Source of the DNA: Candidatus Undinarchaeales archaeon SRR5007147.bin71
GTDB taxonomy: Archaea; Undinarchaeota; Undinarchaeia; Undinarchaeales; Undinarchaeaceae
NCBI GenBank assembly: GCA_014189675.1
Contig: DVAE01000024.1
Location: forward strand, 1-14,129
Length of the DNA stretch: 14,129 nt
Direction of reading: 5' to 3'
A model generated the notes under the pieces. That model was not told where the DNA came from. It did no database searches and saw only the letters and a list, made by a program, of their open reading frames with translations. Of this stretch, positions 7,860 to 14,129 are shown piece by piece (the first letter of the stretch is position 1; the number at the start of each line of letters is the position of its first letter). A program made the translations under genes and the position numbers.

Positions 7860-8588
7860 ATGAAGAAGACTCTAGAGGCTGCACTTTTCATCTCAGGGCG
7901 GCGCATGGACCTAAAAGAACTTGCTGACTTAGTCGAGGCGAACGAATCTGATGTGCGCCCTCTCTTAGATGAGCTTGTTCTCGAATATGGAGCCCGAGAC
8001 TCTCCACTTGAAATCATCCATGATCAAGGAGAGTATAAAATGGATATCGACAGTGCTTATCTTCACCAGGTAAAGGCTTTTGCTCCTCAAATGGATATGT
8101 CCAGAGCCCTCGTAAAAGTCCTTTCTTTCATAGCTTTCAAACAACCGGTAAAACAGTCAGTTGTTGTACAGCGTTTTGGAAACAGAGTCTATGATTATGT
8201 CAAAGACCTTCTCGGTCGCGGTCTTATAAAAACAGAACCATACGAGCGCACAAGAATGCTATCAACTACTTACAAGCTTGTTGAATATCTTGGAGAAGGC
8301 GATGCAAGTGATATGAAAGAAAAGATAGGTTCTGCAAAAATGAAGTTCAGTGAAATGAAGGCACGAAAAGAAGAAAAGACAAAAAAGAAGCCACTCGGAA
8401 TCTCACTTTCTGAAATCCGCGCAAGGAAAGATTTATCCGCAAATGAGTGGGAAAATCTCTTGCTACAGGAAAAGCTACAGGAGACAGTCCCTATTTTGGA
8501 CAAATTTGAGAAGGCTCATGATGAGTCTGATGAGGATGATGACTTGGAGTTCCTCGGCTTTAAAAAAAGAACTCCACGTGCGGAGTGA
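7860..8588 (+). CDS. scpB: SMC-associated segregation and condensation protein ScpB
   Basis: This is a 242-residue ScpB, the winged-helix (kite) subunit that with ScpA regulates the SMC ATPase in chromosome condensation and segregation. The first winged-helix domain (about 1-75) starts LEAALFISGRRMDLKELADL. The second (about 80-145) contains the ScpB hallmark LSFIAFKQPVKQS, then LLGRGLIKTEPYERTRMLSTTYKL, matching the family's hallmark order. Beyond residue 150 there is a long charged tail of about 90 residues, longer than in a minimal ScpB, containing a repeated motif (FSEMKARK at 163-170, LSEIRARK at 183-190) and an acidic end (ESDEDDDLE). scpA and smc are not in the window. The downstream NFACT gene begins at, or four bases before, the end of scpB, implying an operon. 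The assignment rests on motif pattern and is strong; the tail's role is unknown. Confidence 0.9.
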   Translation: MKKTLEAALFISGRRMDLKELADLVEANESDVRPLLDELVLEYGARDSPLEIIHDQGEYKMDIDSAYLHQVKAFAPQMDMSRALVKVLSFIAFKQPVKQSVVVQRFGNRVYDYVKDLLGRGLIKTEPYERTRMLSTTYKLVEYLGEGDASDMKEKIGSAKMKFSEMKARKEEKTKKKPLGISLSEIRARKDLSANEWENLLLQEKLQETVPILDKFEKAHDESDEDDDLEFLGFKKRTPRAE

Positions 8589-8593
8589 CTACA

Positions 8594-10309
8594 ATGCCAA
8601 AAAAAGATCTGGCGTCTCTTGACATATTTTCAATAGTCTCAGAATTAAGACAACTTGAAGGTAGCCGAGTTTCAAAAATTTATCAAAAAGGTGACAGAAT
8701 CTACATTCGTCTACAGGGTCAGAAGCTTCTTGCAATAACTTTAGGAGGAGCTTATCTCACTAACTACTCTACATCATTTTCAAAGAATCCAAGTGGCTTT
8801 TCAATGCTATTAAGAAAGCACATTGGGAACTCAAAACTCCAATCCATAGAGCAGCACGATTTTGACCGGGTGCTTCTTTTTCATTTTAGTGGAAAAGAGC
8901 AGAGAACACTTGTCGCTGAAATGTTCAGAAACGGTAACATAATTCTTCTCGACGAGTCACGAAAAATACTCATGCCCCTTCGCCGCCAAAAATGGAAGGG
9001 CAGAACTCTAAAACCACACGAGCTTTACAAATTCCCTCCTGAAAACTCAAATCCTTTAAAACTTTCAGAAAAAGAACTCCAAGAAACACTGTCCGAGAAA
9101 AAAGAGCTCGTCAAAGTTCTGGCAACTAAACTTAATTTCGGCGGCGAGTATGCAGAGGAGATATGCACCCGAGCAAAAATAGACAAAACCACTCAAGCTA
9201 GTTCTCTCGTAAAAAAAGACATCACCTCCCTTCATAAAACAATAGAAAAAGTCCTAAAAGAAGCCACAAGCCCCAAACCACATAATAGAGAAGGAAGACC
9301 CTATCCAATAAAAGTCAACAATTCAGAGAAGTCACAGTTCAAGACCTTCAATGAAGCTGTTGACAAATATTTCTCTGCCGATTCTGAAGAAAAAAGTGAG
9401 GAAGAGCTCCGCCAGTCAAAAATCCTCAAAAAGCAAAAGGAACAAGTCTCAAAACTTCTTACTGATTCAAAAACTTTCAGAGAACAAGCAGACGAACTTT
9501 CCAAAAAAGGTGAGTTTGAAAAGTCTGGAGAGCTGTATGAAAAATCCAAGAAATCAAAGGGCAAAATCGACGGTCTTCTCAAATCCATAAAAAAGACTGA
9601 GAAAAATCTTGGATCAGCTAAGAAGAAAGCTGAAAAAAAGGCCCCTGTATTAAAAGAAGTTGTAAAAAGAGAATGGTATGAAAAATTCCGCTGGTTCATC
9701 AGCTCAGATGGCTTCCTGGTCATAGGCGGAAAAGACGCAACGACCAATGAAATCATAATCAAAAAACACACAGAACCTAAGGACTTAGTTTTCCACGCCG
9801 ATGTCACAGGAGCTCCCTTCTGTGTCGTCAAAACAAGTGGAGTAGAAAGCAAAGATATCCCAAAAACAACCCTTTCTGAGACTGCAGAGTTTGCAGTATC
9901 TTATTCAAAAGCATGGCAGAGAGGTCTCGGAGCCGCCGATGTATACTGGATACATCCTGAGGAGGTCTCAAAATCAGCTCCGAGTGGCGAACACATAGGG
10001 AAAGGGGCTTTCATGATAAGAGCTAAGAAAAATTACTTCAGAAACACAGAACTCAAAATCGCGGTCGGCATAACAAAAACCTGGAAGGTCATAGGTGGCC
10101 CGGAAAAAAGCATCGAAAAGCAATCCAAATATTTCTCTGTAATTATTCCTGGTCCAACAAAATCCAGCGAAATTGCAAAAAAGGCAAAGGAGTCCTGGAT
10201 AAAAAAGGCTTCAAAGGAAGATGCTGAAAAACTAAAGAATATAAAGCTAGATGAAATACAGCGATTTATACCTACAGGTAAAGGAGGTATTCATGCCAAA
10301 AGCCGCTAA
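8594..10309 (+). CDS. rqcH: NFACT/RqcH-type ribosome quality-control protein (NEMF/Rqc2 homologue)
   Basis: This NFACT-family protein (571 residues from ATG 8594) is homologous to bacterial RqcH and eukaryotic NEMF/Rqc2. These bind obstructed large ribosomal subunits and tRNA and can add C-terminal tails to stalled chains. The NFACT-N domain (about 8-150) contains FDRVLLFHF, with the Asp-Arg pair (91-92) that corresponds to the functionally required DR of RqcH. Next come a middle helical segment, a Lys/Glu-rich coiled coil (about 265-355) and the NFACT-R domain (from about 358), with REWYEKFRWF, GKDATTNE, LVFHAD and GAADVYW. I prefer ATG 8594 because GGAGTGA (8582-8588) is a fitting Shine-Dalgarno; GTG 8585, overlapping the scpB stop, would add three residues. 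The 3' end overlaps the next gene by 17 bases. Tailing activity is inferred from the family only. Confidence 0.92.
   Translation: MPKKDLASLDIFSIVSELRQLEGSRVSKIYQKGDRIYIRLQGQKLLAITLGGAYLTNYSTSFSKNPSGFSMLLRKHIGNSKLQSIEQHDFDRVLLFHFSGKEQRTLVAEMFRNGNIILLDESRKILMPLRRQKWKGRTLKPHELYKFPPENSNPLKLSEKELQETLSEKKELVKVLATKLNFGGEYAEEICTRAKIDKTTQASSLVKKDITSLHKTIEKVLKEATSPKPHNREGRPYPIKVNNSEKSQFKTFNEAVDKYFSADSEEKSEEELRQSKILKKQKEQVSKLLTDSKTFREQADELSKKGEFEKSGELYEKSKKSKGKIDGLLKSIKKTEKNLGSAKKKAEKKAPVLKEVVKREWYEKFRWFISSDGFLVIGGKDATTNEIIIKKHTEPKDLVFHADVTGAPFCVVKTSGVESKDIPKTTLSETAEFAVSYSKAWQRGLGAADVYWIHPEEVSKSAPSGEHIGKGAFMIRAKKNYFRNTELKIAVGITKTWKVIGGPEKSIEKQSKYFSVIIPGPTKSSEIAKKAKESWIKKASKEDAEKLKNIKLDEIQRFIPTGKGGIHAKSR
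10283..10288 (+). promoter_or_regulatory. Strong Shine-Dalgarno site inside the end of the NFACT gene
   Basis: GGAGGT lies four bases before the ATG at 10293. It decides the start of the DUF2391-like gene: the longer frame opening at 10251 has no such site and would extend further into the NFACT gene. It points to internal initiation on a polycistronic message. Confidence 0.7.
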
Positions 10310-10865
10310 AAAACCTACGAAGAAAACAGAGACGCAGAAAGGTCTTGAAAGGATAGAAGACGATATAGAAACTCTGGAAAAGCTCGTCCGAACTGAGAGG
10401 AAAGAGGAAAAGGTTGAGTTCGATGAATTTGAAAAAGAGTTAGAGGGTCTTAGAAAGCTTAGCAATCCAATTATAGAAAAATTCACCTTCAAGGACTTTT
10501 CCCGTGGTTTTATAGGCGGTATAATCGGGATGAGTTCCTTGGCCTGGCATGAAGTTGTCATAGAAGGAGCCAGAGTAATGCATCCTGCATTTGTTTTGAT
10601 TATAACTCTATTCACACTATTTGCTGGAGCTTCTGTTCTCTACTTCTCTCAATATAGGAAAATAAAGGAGCAGAAAATAATTTTTAAGCTACTTCCAAAA
10701 AGATTTGTCGTATTTTACCTTCTCTCACTTCTGATTGTGACAGTAACTTATACCTTCTTTGGAATAGTCGGACCAGGACACAGTTTTACAGAGTCAGTCA
10801 AGTTAATTCTTGTTGTCTCACTTCCTACAATGATAGGTGCCTCAGCAGCGGATATCATTCGCTAG
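10293..10865 (+). CDS. DUF2391-like integral membrane protein
   Basis: This encodes 190 residues from the ATG at 10293, chosen for its GGAGGT ribosome-binding site. A Lys-rich N-terminus (MPKAAKKPTKKTE) and a Glu/Lys helical region (about 16-58, likely coiled coil) face the cytoplasm. Four membrane helices follow at about 72-90, 98-118, 138-158 and 169-189, with the stretches RGFIGGIIGMSSLAWHE and HPAFVLIITLFTLFAG. This arrangement resembles the archaeal DUF2391 membrane proteins, whose function is not known. It overlaps the NFACT gene by 17 bases and so is probably the third gene of the scpB operon. Its last 11 bases overlap the convergent unknown gene. The family match is from memory of the pattern, so it is moderate; that it is a membrane protein is clear. 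Confidence 0.75.
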   Translation: MPKAAKKPTKKTETQKGLERIEDDIETLEKLVRTERKEEKVEFDEFEKELEGLRKLSNPIIEKFTFKDFSRGFIGGIIGMSSLAWHEVVIEGARVMHPAFVLIITLFTLFAGASVLYFSQYRKIKEQKIIFKLLPKRFVVFYLLSLLIVTVTYTFFGIVGPGHSFTESVKLILVVSLPTMIGASAADIIR

Positions 10866-11373
10866 AATCTTTGTCGGGGGTGAAAAGTATTCCCTCCTTC
10901 TCCAACTTCCTCTTAATGATGTCCCAAATTAATATAAAATGATCTTCCTCTCTTGCGTCTCTCCTTTTTTGGTCTTTATGAAGATATAGCCATATCTTTA
11001 CATCACCTTCTTCTATGAAAATTCTTAGAATATGATAATTTTTCAGTCCTTCCAATTCAGCATCCTTTAAAATATGTGTATGAGGGGTTATGTAGCAGTA
11101 GAATTCTCTGTTCTTCCCTCTACCCTTCGAAGCAACTTTCAAAACTTCAGATCTTATTTTATCGTGCTCGTGCAATCCATTATACACATGTGAAATGACC
11201 TCAAGAACCTCAACTTCAGTTTCTTCTGCCTTCTCTCCACCTTCTTCTGCTGAGTATCTAAGAATACTCTTATAAATTTTGGAATTTTCCGACAGAACCC
11301 TCTCCTGTGCCCCTATCTCGTTCTTTTTTAGAGGCTTAATTTCGATTCCAGCAACCTTAACTAACTCTGCCAT
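10855..11373 (-). CDS. Unknown soluble protein divergent from hel308
   Basis: This 172-residue charged protein belongs to no family I recognise. It begins MAELVKVAGIEIKPLKKNEIG. It has an acidic stretch (EEGGEKAEETEVEVLE) near residue 50 and a C-terminal half with predicted beta strands and several His and Tyr (YCYITPHTHIL, NYHILRIFIEEGDVKIWLYLH). A helical end, LIWDIIKRKLEKEGIL, resembles a small globular domain. There is no signal peptide, membrane helix or zinc motif. A start at 11388 would add five residues, but TATATTTAA (complement of 11398-11406) lies 25-33 bases before 11373 and would be too close to 11388, so I prefer 11373. It is divergent from hel308 over 38 bases, and its 3' end overlaps the DUF2391-like gene by 11 bases. 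A link to DNA repair is only suggested by position. Confidence 0.75.
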   Translation of the reverse strand: MAELVKVAGIEIKPLKKNEIGAQERVLSENSKIYKSILRYSAEEGGEKAEETEVEVLEVISHVYNGLHEHDKIRSEVLKVASKGRGKNREFYCYITPHTHILKDAELEGLKNYHILRIFIEEGDVKIWLYLHKDQKRRDAREEDHFILIWDIIKRKLEKEGILFTPDKDSSE

Positions 11374-11411
11374 AGCTAAAGATATCAACTATTACAATTA
11401 AATATATTGTC
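11374..11411. promoter_or_regulatory. Divergent promoter region between the unknown gene and hel308
   Basis: The minus-strand TATATTTAA (complement of 11398-11406) sits 25-33 bases before the preferred start at 11373 and is a good TATA box for a leaderless message. For hel308 (start 11412) only a weak AAGATAT (11379-11385) falls in the expected place. The two promoters would occupy almost the same DNA. Confidence 0.45.
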
Positions 11412-13511
11412 ATGCATCTTTCTGAAATCTCCAAACGTTATCCGGCGATTGAATCCGCCATAACTAGAATAATTGAGGAAGATGGAATTGGAGAGCTCTA
11501 CGAACCACAGGAAAAAGCCATTGAAGCAGGACTTCTTGATGGGGAAAATATGACAGTTGCAATCCCTACAGCGTCCGGAAAAACACTCATTGCCGAGCTG
11601 GCAATGCTATCAAAAGTCCAGCAAGGTTACAAAGCAATATATCTCGCGCCTCTCCGGGCTCTCGCATCAGAAAAATATGAAGAACTCAAAAAGAAACACG
11701 GAAAACTGGTAAAAATCGGCATTTCCACAAGCGACCTAGATTCCTCTGGCTCCGAACTGGACAAATTTGACATAATTATAATGACTAATGAAAAGATGGA
11801 CTCTATAATGAGGCACCATCCTTCTTGGATAGGCAAAATTGGGATAGTTGTTCTCGACGAAGTCCATCTTATTGATTCCGCAAATCGCGGACCGACGCTT
11901 GAGATAGTTGCTACAAAACTCATGGCTCTAAATCCACAATTCCTTGCTCTGAGTGCAACAATAGAAAATAGCGAGGAGATTGCCAAGTGGCTCAACTCAA
12001 AACTTGTCGAGTCCTCCTTCAGACCGGTCAAACTCTCAAAAGGAGTCTATTTCAATAATGAAATATCCTTCAGCGGGAAATCTGATCAAAAACTGGAAGC
12101 TGGAAACTCTCCCTCAATATCCTTGGCAATCGATATAATCAACAAAGAAGCCCAGGGTCTTGTCTTCGTCAGTACAAGAAGGTCGGCAGAAGCTGAGTCT
12201 GAAAAACAATCAAAGAAAATTGTCCATCTCCTAAAAACAAAGGAGAAAAAAGAGCTTGAGCGCATTGCGGAGAGAATCCTAAACGTTCTCGAAAGCCCAA
12301 CCACCCAATGCATCCGCCTTTCAACAATAGTTCGCGGAGGGGCGGCATTCCACCACGCAGGTCTTCACAACACCCAGCGCAAGATAATTGAAGACAGTTT
12401 CAAATCAAATCTAATAAAAACAATCTGCTCAACACCAACTCTCGCCGCAGGAGTAAATCTTCCTGGAAAACGTGTCATAATAAGAGATTACAAGCGCTAT
12501 GGAACTTTTGGAATGGAGCCAATTCCTGTTCTCGAAGTTCATCAGATGTTTGGAAGAGCAGGCCGGCCAAAATATGATACAGAAGGAGAAGCAGTACTAA
12601 TCGCTTCATCTCAGGACGAGTTCGACGAACTTTGGGAGCACTATATTGAGGGAAGACCTGAGCCGATATCCTCAAAACTCGGAGTGGCACCTGTCCTGAG
12701 AATGCACACACTCGGCCTAATTGCAGAGTCTCCAAGGCCTAGGGAAAAACTCTCAGAGTTCTACAATAAAACATTCTACGCCTTCCAATACTCTGATGAC
12801 AGCCACTTAGAAACAACACTGTCTGAAATACTTGATGACCTTTTTGAATGGGGTTTCATAGAGGATGACGCCGATGGAAATCTCAGATGCACAAGACTCG
12901 GTCTCAGAGTTGCCCAGCTCTATCTGGACCCTCTAACCGCGTTCGAAATAATCCAAATGCTTTCTGAGAGCAAAATAAGCGGAGAATTAATGCTTACTCT
13001 ACTTTGCAATGCGGCAGAGATGCGTCCCCTTGGAGCAATCAGGCGCTCTGAAGAAGAGGAGGTATACTCTGCAATGGATAGTTTAGAAATAGAAGACGGT
13101 CTCGAGCGCGCATTCAAACAGGCCTACATATTCGGAAAGTGGATGGATGAAACTCACGACGATGTTCTCTATGACAAATACGCTATGCCCCCTGGAGTCC
13201 TCAGAGGAAAATTAAATATCATAGATTGGCTCCTCTACGCAAGTTCTGAAATTTCAAGAATTACAAGTAAAGATAGACATTCTCATCAAGTTCTGACTTT
13301 AAGACGACGACTCAAATACGGAGTGAAAAAAGAACTCCTTCCTCTGGTCTCAGTCAGAGGAATCGGTCGAGTCAGAGCTCGAAAAATATACACTGCCGGC
13401 ATAAAAGATAAAATAGGATTAAAGAAAGCAGGAGTAGAAAAACTATCCACTCTCATTGGAAAAAAGACGGCCGAAAAAATACTCACTGTCCTAGATAAAG
13501 ACGATTATTAA
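11412..13511 (+). CDS. hel308: Hel308 (Hjm) ATP-dependent DNA helicase
   Basis: This is a 699-residue Ski2-like superfamily 2 helicase of the archaeal Hel308/Hjm type. It unwinds 3'-to-5' and acts at stalled forks and on recombination intermediates, with reported links to RPA and Holliday-junction enzymes. Motifs in order are: Q motif LYEPQEKAI (29-37), Walker A AIPTASGKT (50-58), LAPLRALASEKY (78-89), DEVH (149-152), SAT (181-183), VFVSTRRSAEAE (251-262), HHAGLHNTQR (314-323), STPTLAAGVNLP (340-351) and QMFGRAGRP (378-386). A winged-helix and ratchet-helix region follows, then a C-terminal helix-hairpin-helix with RGIGRVRARKIYTAGI (649-664). The length is normal for the family. The ATG at 11412 gives the usual short N-terminal arm. 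RPA and RadA, its expected functional neighbours, are encoded in the same window but on another transcript. The next gene is convergent, 51 bases away. Confidence 0.96.
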   Translation: MHLSEISKRYPAIESAITRIIEEDGIGELYEPQEKAIEAGLLDGENMTVAIPTASGKTLIAELAMLSKVQQGYKAIYLAPLRALASEKYEELKKKHGKLVKIGISTSDLDSSGSELDKFDIIIMTNEKMDSIMRHHPSWIGKIGIVVLDEVHLIDSANRGPTLEIVATKLMALNPQFLALSATIENSEEIAKWLNSKLVESSFRPVKLSKGVYFNNEISFSGKSDQKLEAGNSPSISLAIDIINKEAQGLVFVSTRRSAEAESEKQSKKIVHLLKTKEKKELERIAERILNVLESPTTQCIRLSTIVRGGAAFHHAGLHNTQRKIIEDSFKSNLIKTICSTPTLAAGVNLPGKRVIIRDYKRYGTFGMEPIPVLEVHQMFGRAGRPKYDTEGEAVLIASSQDEFDELWEHYIEGRPEPISSKLGVAPVLRMHTLGLIAESPRPREKLSEFYNKTFYAFQYSDDSHLETTLSEILDDLFEWGFIEDDADGNLRCTRLGLRVAQLYLDPLTAFEIIQMLSESKISGELMLTLLCNAAEMRPLGAIRRSEEEEVYSAMDSLEIEDGLERAFKQAYIFGKWMDETHDDVLYDKYAMPPGVLRGKLNIIDWLLYASSEISRITSKDRHSHQVLTLRRRLKYGVKKELLPLVSVRGIGRVRARKIYTAGIKDKIGLKKAGVEKLSTLIGKKTAEKILTVLDKDDY

Positions 13512-13544
13512 AATAAAAAATTGGGTCATTAAGATTTGCCTCTC

Positions 13545-13559
13545 ACCTATTTTTTAGGT
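13545..13559. terminator. Possible terminator between convergent genes
   Basis: ACCTA and TAGGT flank a loop of five T in the 51-base gap between the hel308 stop and the 3' end of the small membrane peptide. It is followed by the palindrome AGGTACCT (13556-13563). A T-run in a convergent gap is a reasonable archaeal terminator for hel308. The stem is short, so confidence is low. Confidence 0.3.
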
Positions 13560-13562
13560 ACC

Positions 13563-13718
13563 TTACTTCTTGCAGAGACTTTCCCATCCGAGTCCAAGGA
13601 CAAGGACGATTAGACTCCACAGTTCAAGGCCTCTTAGGCTAAGTAGGCCGAGGTCCTGCGTTACGAATAGCAGACCAACCAAAGCCAAAAGCCAACCTGT
13701 CTGTTTTCTGTCCAACAT
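13563..13718 (-). CDS. 51-residue membrane peptide, unknown function
   Basis: This encodes a very small protein starting MLDRKQTGWLLALVGLLF. It has two hydrophobic helices (about 8-21 and 28-44), joined by a short turn with TQDLGLLSLRGLE, and a basic end ESLCKK. I do not recognise a family. The start at 13718 is chosen because GGTGAT (complement of 13723-13728), a full match to the anti-Shine-Dalgarno, lies four bases upstream, and TTTATAAATA (complement of 13751-13760) is placed for transcription starting near 13730. A longer frame from 13769 would begin upstream of that TATA box and is unlikely. It stands alone, convergent with hel308. The promoter and ribosome-binding site together make it a probable real gene despite its size. 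Confidence 0.7.
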   Translation of the reverse strand: MLDRKQTGWLLALVGLLFVTQDLGLLSLRGLELWSLIVLVLGLGWESLCKK

Positions 13719-13722
13719 AGCT

Positions 13723-13728
13723 ATCACC
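13723..13728 (-). promoter_or_regulatory. Shine-Dalgarno GGTGAT of the 51-residue peptide
   Basis: The minus-strand hexamer GGTGAT is four bases before the ATG at 13718. It fixes the start of the small gene and contrasts with the leaderless genes elsewhere in the window. Confidence 0.65.
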
Positions 13729-13750
13729 TTAATCTCGCTTAAAAGTCTTT

Positions 13751-13760
13751 TATTTATAAA
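13751..13760 (-). promoter_or_regulatory. TATA-like box of the 51-residue peptide gene
   Basis: TTTATAAATA on the minus strand would place transcription start near 13730. That gives a leader of about ten bases which still includes the GGTGAT ribosome-binding site. Confidence 0.45.
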
Positions 13761-13823
13761 CTTAATCATTTACTATTTTTCTTCTTGGATATGGAAAAAA
13801 GTTGATATGAGAAAAGAATATAC

Positions 13824-13900
13824 CTGCTAAGCAGCGTATCACGCGCTTGTCGCGTTTTTCGCCGCCGTTTTTGCCGAGCGACAGCGAGGGAAAAAGGGCG
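13824..13900. other. GC-rich structured stretch beside tRNA-Leu
   Basis: This stretch is non-coding and much richer in G and C than its flanks. It holds an 11-base odd palindrome, CTGCT-A-AGCAG (13824-13834). It also has a longer inverted repeat, CGCTTGTCGC (13844-13853) against GCGACAGCG (13878-13886), giving nine pairs with one bulged T around a 24-base loop. The loop contains GTTTTTCGCCG and GTTTTTGCCG, a near-direct repeat. On the minus strand it lies directly after the tRNA and includes T-runs next to C-runs (complement of 13888-13898), so part of it may serve tRNA termination or trailer processing. A small stable RNA is an alternative. Function unknown. Confidence 0.4.
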
Positions 13901-13901
13901 A

Positions 13902-13985
13902 TGCGGGGGACAGGATTCGAACCTGCGTAAGCACTAAGCTACCAGGTCCTAAGCCCGGCCCGTTTGACCGCTCCGGCACCCCCGC
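13902..13985 (-). tRNA. tRNA-Leu (anticodon UAG)
   Basis: The 84-base gene folds as a class II tRNA. The acceptor stem is GCGGGGG paired with CCCCCGC, with discriminator A, as expected for Leu. The anticodon stem CCGGG/CCTGG encloses the loop CTTAGGA, giving UAG at 13951-13949, which reads CUA codons. The T arm has loop TTCGAAT. The long variable arm (about 15 bases) has an AGC/GCT stem. No CCA is encoded after the discriminator and there is no intron. TATAAATA on the minus strand (complement of 14014-14021) lies 29-36 bases before the mature 5' end. Identity is secure from the anticodon, the long variable arm and A73. Confidence 0.96.
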
Positions 13986-14013
13986 CTGAGCGCAATTTAT
14001 CTACCCAGCATCC

Positions 14014-14024
14014 TATTTATATTT
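14014..14024. promoter_or_regulatory. Shared TATA-like element between tRNA-Leu and the right-edge gene
   Basis: TATTTATATTT reads as TATAAATA on the minus strand, 29-36 bases before the tRNA, and as TTTATATT on the plus strand, 21-28 bases before the ATG at 14044. No other AT-rich box lies in the gap, so one element may serve both genes. Confidence 0.45.
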
Positions 14025-14043
14025 CCCCTTCTTATCCTCCTTA

Positions 14044-14129
14044 ATGAATATCAACAAGGCAAATAAAATACTCCGCTATTCTTCCTTGGCGGCGATAGTT
14101 CTTGTTCTCCTTATTGGATTTTCTCTCAA
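14044..14129 (+). CDS. N-terminus of a secreted or membrane-anchored protein (partial)
   Basis: This open frame continues past the right edge, and 28 residues are visible. A basic N-terminus (MNINKANKILRY) is followed by a hydrophobic stretch (SSLAAIVLVLLIGFSL), as in a signal peptide or a single N-terminal membrane anchor. A TATA-like box 21-28 bases upstream suggests a leaderless transcript, and no Shine-Dalgarno is seen. The family cannot be judged from so little. The start codon, promoter and signal-like sequence together support a real gene. Confidence 0.6.
   Translation, partial: MNINKANKILRYSSLAAIVLVLLIGFSL

Noticed and set aside
9301-9852. 183-codon open frame on the minus strand
   Set aside because: It is the reverse of the Lys/Glu-rich coiled coil of the NFACT gene. 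Its Ser/Phe/Leu-rich composition is typical of such shadows.
10251-10292. Longer N-terminus for the DUF2391-like protein
   Set aside because: The 14 extra residues come from sequence within the NFACT gene, and the GGAGGT site clearly serves the ATG at 10293.
11627-12031. 134-codon minus-strand frame opposite hel308
   Set aside because: It overlaps the conserved helicase motifs on the other strand and has no sign of its own expression.
13719-13769. Longer N-terminus for the small membrane peptide
   Set aside because: It would start upstream of the TATA-like box and ignore the GGTGAT site just before 13718.
13902-13985. Reading the tRNA as an integration site with an att duplication
   Set aside because: No second copy of the tRNA 3' end appears in the window and no integrase is nearby; only the adjacent GC-rich stretch keeps the idea open.
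1-14129. CRISPR array, insertion sequence or defence island
   Set aside because: No regularly spaced repeats, transposase or integrase motifs, or terminal inverted repeats with target duplications were seen by eye on either strand.

Overview
The window is archaeal chromosomal DNA. Diagnostic genes are a RadA recombinase, a multi-OB-fold RPA with a zinc finger, a Hel308 helicase, an archaeal Lhr-Core helicase paired with a metallophosphoesterase, and an NFACT/RqcH-type protein. The tRNA-Leu gene carries no encoded CCA. Several genes have a TATA-like box 20-35 bases before the start codon and almost no leader, which is typical of archaeal leaderless transcripts. Coding density is high, with overlapping starts and stops. 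Base composition is moderately AT-rich and proteins are rich in Lys and Glu. A euryarchaeal or DPANN-like lineage is plausible, but I cannot place it further from sequence alone. I saw no insertion sequence, integrase, CRISPR array or prophage gene.

Layout. 1-1061 (minus): CorA metal channel, followed by the first 40 residues of an unknown gene whose ATG directly abuts the corA stop. 1062-1138: divergent promoter region. 1139-4439 (plus): Lhr-Core helicase and a metallophosphoesterase overlapping by 14 bases. 7819-4432 (minus): HPP-family membrane protein, RPA, RadA and a small four-helix membrane protein; the last two are coupled by a TGATG junction, and RPA has its own TATA-like box. 7860-10865 (plus): ScpB, NFACT/RqcH-like protein and a DUF2391-like membrane protein, probably one operon. 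11373-10855 (minus): unknown soluble protein, divergent from Hel308 (11412-13511, plus). 13718-13563 (minus): a 51-residue membrane peptide. A GC-rich structured stretch follows, then tRNA-Leu(UAG) on the minus strand. The window ends in the first 28 residues of a plus-strand gene with a signal peptide or membrane anchor.

Together the genes form a genome-maintenance neighbourhood: strand exchange (RadA), ssDNA binding (RPA), fork and repair helicases (Hel308, Lhr), a candidate nuclease (the phosphoesterase) and chromosome segregation (ScpB). One translation quality-control factor (NFACT) and several small membrane proteins are interleaved. Most of this is ordinary archaeal core genome. The points that deserve a second look are a Gln in place of the motif-I metal-ligand His in the phosphoesterase, the membrane protein coupled to radA, the repeated motif in the ScpB tail, the GC-rich hairpin region beside the tRNA, and shared bidirectional promoters.
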